Source: Tetragonia tetragonoides
Lineage: Eukaryota > Streptophyta > Magnoliopsida > Caryophyllales > Aizoaceae
Assembly: GCA_038025085.1 (NCBI GenBank)
Contig: CM076140.1
Span: forward strand, 27,870,501-27,934,500
Direction of reading: 5' to 3'
Length of the DNA stretch: 64,000 nt
Shown here: one piece after another, positions 59,485-64,000 of the stretch
How positions within the stretch are numbered: position 1 is the stretch's first letter
Layout of the letters: every line of letters begins with the position of its first letter
Notes under the pieces: generated by a model
Told to the model about the DNA's origin: nothing
Seen by the model: only the letters and a program-made list of their open reading frames with translations
Databases searched by the model: none
Made by a program: the position numbers and the translations under genes

Positions 59485-62400
59485 GAATAAGCATGAGGGA
59501 AACAAACCAGTCAATGTGTTGGCAGCATTAAGGTAAGTTCCAAAAATGCTGATAAAAAATCCTAACCAACCAATTGTACATTTCAGATTTTGCCAAGCAC
59601 AGATATTTGAAACAAAGGAAGAATTCAAAGAAAAATAATCCCTGAACCTTTGAATTAGAGCAACTCTACTACTGATACACACGTCTTTGAAACAAACAAA
59701 GAATTCTGAAAAACACCTGAACCTTTGAATTAGGCAACTCTATTGATGCACACATCTTTGAAAGAAACAAAGGATTCTAAAAGATACAAAGAAAACTCAT
59801 GAATCGCTGAACCAACAGAGGGTGTAACCAAGATATCGAGGTACTATGTCTCAAGTCAGAAAAAGGAAAAAACTAAAGAAAAGAAAGAAAAAAAAAAACA
59901 AACAAACAAACTGAATATTAATCCATCCCCAAACTCTTTGCCCTGAACAATTTGCACCAATCTTAATCCATTAATCATCTGCACTATTAACCCCAAAAAA
60001 AGATCAAAAAACAGAAGCTCTATTTCGATCGGATACGAGTCATTTTCTCAGAAACTACAACAACAAAGTATAATCTAGAGCAAACACATGACTATGTTCA
60101 CAGAAGTAGAAAGAAGAACAAAACAAAGAAATCAAAACAGAAAGGAGATAGAGGAGCACAAGAAACCTGTAGCGAAGGGTGCGGAACTCAGACGTGTATT
60201 CAACAATTCATAAACCTTCAAGTGAAACTGTGTTGAACAGATGAAATGCGAGATTAGTTACCAAATTCTTACAAATTTTGACTTCTTGGCTCTCTATCTT
60301 CCTCCGTTCCTAAACAAGCTTAACCAAAATCAAACATTAATAACAGATTATTAGGCTGTAAACAACAAGGAAAACAGCAATAAAAGAGTATGAGAATTCA
60401 CCTTTTTGTTCAATCCTTCTGGCCATACTTGAAAAAAAAGGAAACAAATTCAAAGAAACGCAGTTAGCTAAGACCTAATAGCAAGAACTAGAAACAAACT
60501 GAAACATTAACAAATTTCGCACACCCTAAATTGGATATGCTAAAATCAAATCTGAGAAACAAAACATGATTTGAACTCAACATTTAAAGCCCAGATACGA
60601 AAGCACAAATTCGAATAACAAACCTTCAACTAATCCCAAATCAAACTCAAAACCCTAAAACTAATCAGATCAAAATTTCACCCTAAAACTAAGCAAAGAG
60701 TAGCGAAAATTAGAAACCATTGAGCAGAGAATCGAGGAATTTGAAATCGAAACCCTATTTTGACCAAATTTAAGCAAAATACTGTCAAATAAGCAAATTT
60801 CATACCAAAACAACAGATGAAGCTTCAATTTCAATTTGACCCAAAATCATAACCAAAATGGTCGATCTATAACTTCGAAACAAAATTGCTAGGGATATCT
60901 CATAAAATTAAGATTCAACAAAAAAACAGAAAACAAAAATCAAACAGAGTTGAAGAACCGAAGAGAAAGAAAGGGACAGACGCAGATGAAGAACCAAACT
61001 AGTCGACGCAGATGAAAGAGGGAGTTAGATTGAAGATAATATGTATCTATGTAATTAGATTGAAGAATTAAACCCTAATTCTGAAACAAACAATAATAAA
61101 ATCACAATCAAAGCCCAAATAACCGTTTGGATCAGAAAAGTTGAACAAAACATACCTTAAGAACTTGAAGGAGATGACAATTTTGACTCTACGCTGGTAA
61201 TTGAGAGGCCATGGAAGATTTGAAGAGAAGTGAGAGGTGGAAAAGAAGAACTGAAGGAGAGAGGAAGATGAAACGTGTTTTGGGTTTTGGGACCTAGGTT
61301 ATAGTTTTGTTTAGTTTAGATTTTTTTTTTTTTCAACTGAGCGCAATACAAGCGCGCGCGGGTCCCAAATAAAAATTTCTGAATTTTGCTCCGGCTCTTA
61401 TATGTCACGGTCCAAAACGTGTTTAAGTTTATTTTTTTGCCACGCTTTTTTTTCCACAGTTAAAAGCATGGTAGCCTCCGCTTTTTTTTCCACGGTTTTA
61501 AAAGTGTGTCTAAATAAGCGTGTCTAATGCTTGGAATTGTAGTACTGTACTCGTATGAGCTTTTAAAACGCGTAAATGCATTCAAAAGCTTGAGTTGAAC
61601 CTTTTTTGTACTTGTAAACATCCTAGGTGTAGTTTCACACTCAAATGAATCCAAACAAAGTATTTGGATGCTTTCTCTTAATGTACAACACAAAAGAACT
61701 CAAATCTCTTTCACCCTACTCGCATGAGCTTTTAAAACGCGTAAATGCATTCAAAAGCTTGATTTGAAGCTTGTTTGTACTTGTAAACTTCCTAGGTGTA
61801 GTTTCACACTCAAATGAATCCAAACAAAGTATTTGGATGCTTTCTCTTAATATACAGCACAAAAGAACTCAAATCCCTTTCACCCTACTCGTATGAGCTT
61901 TTAAAACGCGTAAATGCATTCAAAAGCTTGAGTTGAAGCTTGATTGCACTTTAAAATATTCTTGGTATATCTTCATACTCAAATGAATGCAAATAAAACA
62001 AATGGGTGCTTTCTCTAAATATACAACACAAAAGAACTCAATCTCTATCACCCTACTCGTATGAGCTTTTAAAACGCGTAAATGCATTCAAAAGTTTTGA
62101 GTTGAAGCTTGTTTGTACTTGTAAACATCCTAGGTGTAGATTCACACTCAAATGAATCCAAACAAATTATTTAGATGCTTTCTCTAAATATACAACACAA
62201 AAGAACTCAAATCTCTTTCACCGTACTCGTATGAGCGTTTAAAACGCGTAAATGCATTCAAAAGCTTGAGTTGAAGCTTGTTTGCACGTTAAAATATTCT
62301 TGGTGTATCTTCATACTCAAATGAATGCAAATAAAACAACTGGGTGCTTTCTCTAAATATACAACACAAAAGAACTCAATCTCTATCACCCTACTCGTAT

Positions 62401-63850
62401 GAGCTTTTAAAACGCGTAAATGCATTCAAAAGTTTGAGTTGAAGCTTGTTTGTACTTGTAAACATCCTAGGTATAGTTTCACACTCAAATGAATCCAAAC
62501 AAAGTATTTGGATGCTTTCTCTGAATATACAACACAAAAGAACTCAAATCTCTTTCACCCTACTCGTATGAGCTTTTAGAACGCGTAAAGGCATTCAAAA
62601 GCTTAAGTTGAAGCTTGATTGCACTTTAAAATATTCTTGGTGTATCTTCATACTCAAATGAATGCAAATAAAACAAATGGGTGCTTTCTCTAAATATACA
62701 ACACAAAAGAACTCAATCTCTATCACCCTACTCGTATGAGCTTTTAAAACGCGTAAATGCATTCAAAAGTTTTGAGTTGAAGCTTGTTTGTACTTGTAAA
62801 CATCCTAGGTGTAGATTCACACTCAAATGAATCCAAACAAATTATTTGGATGCTTTCTCTAAATATACAACACAAAAGAACTCAAATCTCTTTCACCGTA
62901 CTCGTATGAGCGTTTAAATCGCGTAAATGCATTCAAAAGCTTGAGTTGAAGCTTGTTTGCACGTTAAAATATTCTTGGTGTATCTTCATACTCAAATGAA
63001 TGCAAATAAAACAACTGGGTGCTTTCTCTAAATATACAACACAAAAGAAGTCAATCTCTTTCACCCTACTCGTATGAGCTTTTAAAACGCGTAAATGCAT
63101 TCAAAAGCTTGAGTTGAAGCTTGTTTGTACTTGTAAACATCCTAGGTATAGTTTCACACTCAAATGAATCCAAACAAAGTATTTGGATGCTTTCTCTGAA
63201 TATACAACACAAAAGAACTCAAATCTCTTTCACCCTACTCGTATGAGCTTTTAGAACGCGTAAATGCATTCAAAAGCTTAAGTTGAAGCTTGTTTGTACT
63301 TCTAAACATCCTAGGTGTAGTTTCACACTCAAATGAATCCAAACAAAGTATTTGTATGCTTTCTCCTAATATACAACACAAAAGAACTCAAATCTCTTTC
63401 AGGCTACTTTTATGAGCCTAAAACGCTTAAATGCATTCAAAAGTTTGAGTTGAAGCTTTTTTGTACTTGTAAACATCCTAGGTGTACTTTCACACTCAAA
63501 TGAATCCAAACAAAGTATTTTGATGCTTTCTTTTAATATACAACACAAAAGAACTCAAATATCTTTTACCCTACTCGTATGAGCTTTTAAAACTCGTAAA
63601 TGCATTCAAAAGCTTGAGTTGAAGCTTTTTTGTACTTGTAAACATCCTAGTTGTAGTTTCACACTCAAATGAATCCAAACAAAGTATTTGGATGCTTTCT
63701 CTTAATGTACAACACAAAAGAACTCAAATCTCTTTCACCCTACTCGTATGAGCTTTTAAAACGCGTAAATGCATTCAAAAGCTTGAGTTGAAGTTTGTTT
63801 GTACTTGTAAACATCCGAGGTGTGGTTTCACACTCAAATGAATCCAAACA
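58440..63850. repeat. Tandem segmental duplication, copy 2 (about 5.4 kb visible)
   Basis: Collinear with 52860-58270 at an offset of 5,579-5,580. Differences are scattered single bases, such as AAACAAACC for AAACGAACC and AAGATATCGAGG for AAGAGATCGAGC, plus A-run length changes. By eye the inserts are about 99.5% identical. After about 63850 the copies diverge (CTCATTCACCCTAGTCG). Confidence 0.88.
59485..61547 (-). mobile_element. CACTA-ended non-satellite segment, copy 2
   Basis: A 2,063-bp copy of 53906-55967 with identical satellite junctions on both sides, so it arose by segmental duplication and not by a second transposition. Its terminus now reads CAGTACTACAATTCCAAGCA on the - strand; the CACTA core is mutated. 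The interior carries the same leader-like and telo-box sequences and no transposase. Confidence 0.75.
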
Positions 63851-64000
63851 AAGTATTTGGATGCTTTCTCTTAATATACAACACAAAAGAACTCAAATCT
63901 CATTCACCCTAGTCGTATGAGCTTTTAAAACGCGTAAATGCATTCAAAAGGTTGAGTTGAAGCTTGTTTGTACTTGTAAACTTCCTAGGTGTAGTTTCAC
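61548..64000 (-). repeat. 168-bp satellite to the window end
   Basis: Inverted-orientation satellite matching 55968-58270 almost base for base, including the 4-mer pair, then ordinary class B monomers. It runs out of the window in mid-monomer. No gene. Confidence 0.94.

Noticed and set aside
59485..61547. Second independent CACTA insertion.
   Set aside because: Both junctions with the satellite and the flanking monomer variants match the first copy, so it is a segmental duplicate.
1..64000. CRISPR array.
   Set aside because: Repeats are long adjacent monomers with no unique spacers, and the context is a eukaryotic satellite.
1..64000. Telomeric or interstitial telomere repeats (CCCTA and TAGGG motifs in each monomer).
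   Set aside because: The motif occurs once per monomer inside CACCCTACTCG and never in tandem TTTAGGG arrays.
1..64000. CENP-B box in the monomer.
   Set aside because: No TTCG....A..CGGG-like pattern was found in the monomers inspected.

Overview
The window is plant, almost certainly eudicot, (peri)centromeric heterochromatin. It is about 86% one AT-rich tandem satellite with a monomer near 168 bp. The rest is an intact LTR retrotransposon of the CRM (centromeric chromovirus) type, a related solo LTR, and two copies of a 2.06-kb non-satellite segment that ends in a CACTA-transposon terminus. I see no host protein-coding gene, rRNA, tRNA or CRISPR array. The species cannot be named from the sequence; the plant assignment rests on the CRM-clade polyprotein, the LTR and primer-binding-site structure, the CACTA terminus and the satellite architecture.

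Layout: 1-2287 satellite, monomers in orientation 1 (quoted motif GAGTTCTTTTGTGTTGTATA reads on +), with a 6-monomer higher-order repeat (HOR) of 1,011 bp. 2288-3111 degenerate solo LTR. 3112-7590 satellite, orientation 1, heterogeneous. 7590/7591 polarity switch; all satellite from here to the window end is inverted. 7591-36112 satellite with nested HORs: a 9-mer of 1,520 bp and a larger unit of 4,428 bp repeated almost without change, whose first copy is longer by exactly two 1,520-bp units (7,468 bp). About 30.3-36.1 kb is a 3.3-3.7-kb duplication. 36113-41927 full-length CRM-type element (two 662-bp LTRs, ATATA target duplication, one 1,500-codon gag-pol frame). 41933-53905 satellite with a 15-mer HOR (about 2.52 kb). 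53906-55967 and 59485-61547 are the two copies of the CACTA-ended segment, carried in a 5.58-kb tandem duplication (about 52.86-63.85 kb). 61548-64000 satellite.

The only plausible functional gene is gag-pol (36938-41440). Its integrase tail runs through the polypurine tract and 57 codons into the 3' LTR, as in CRM elements that carry a CR-type targeting tail. Its fresh insertion inside the satellite suggests that this array is, or recently was, centromeric chromatin. Layers of divergence give a relative history: an old solo LTR, then the CRM insertion and the 5.58-kb duplication (each roughly 0.5% divergent by eye), then the 4,428-bp amplification (only a few differences noticed per unit). 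All short frames in the satellite are by-products of a monomer length divisible by three.
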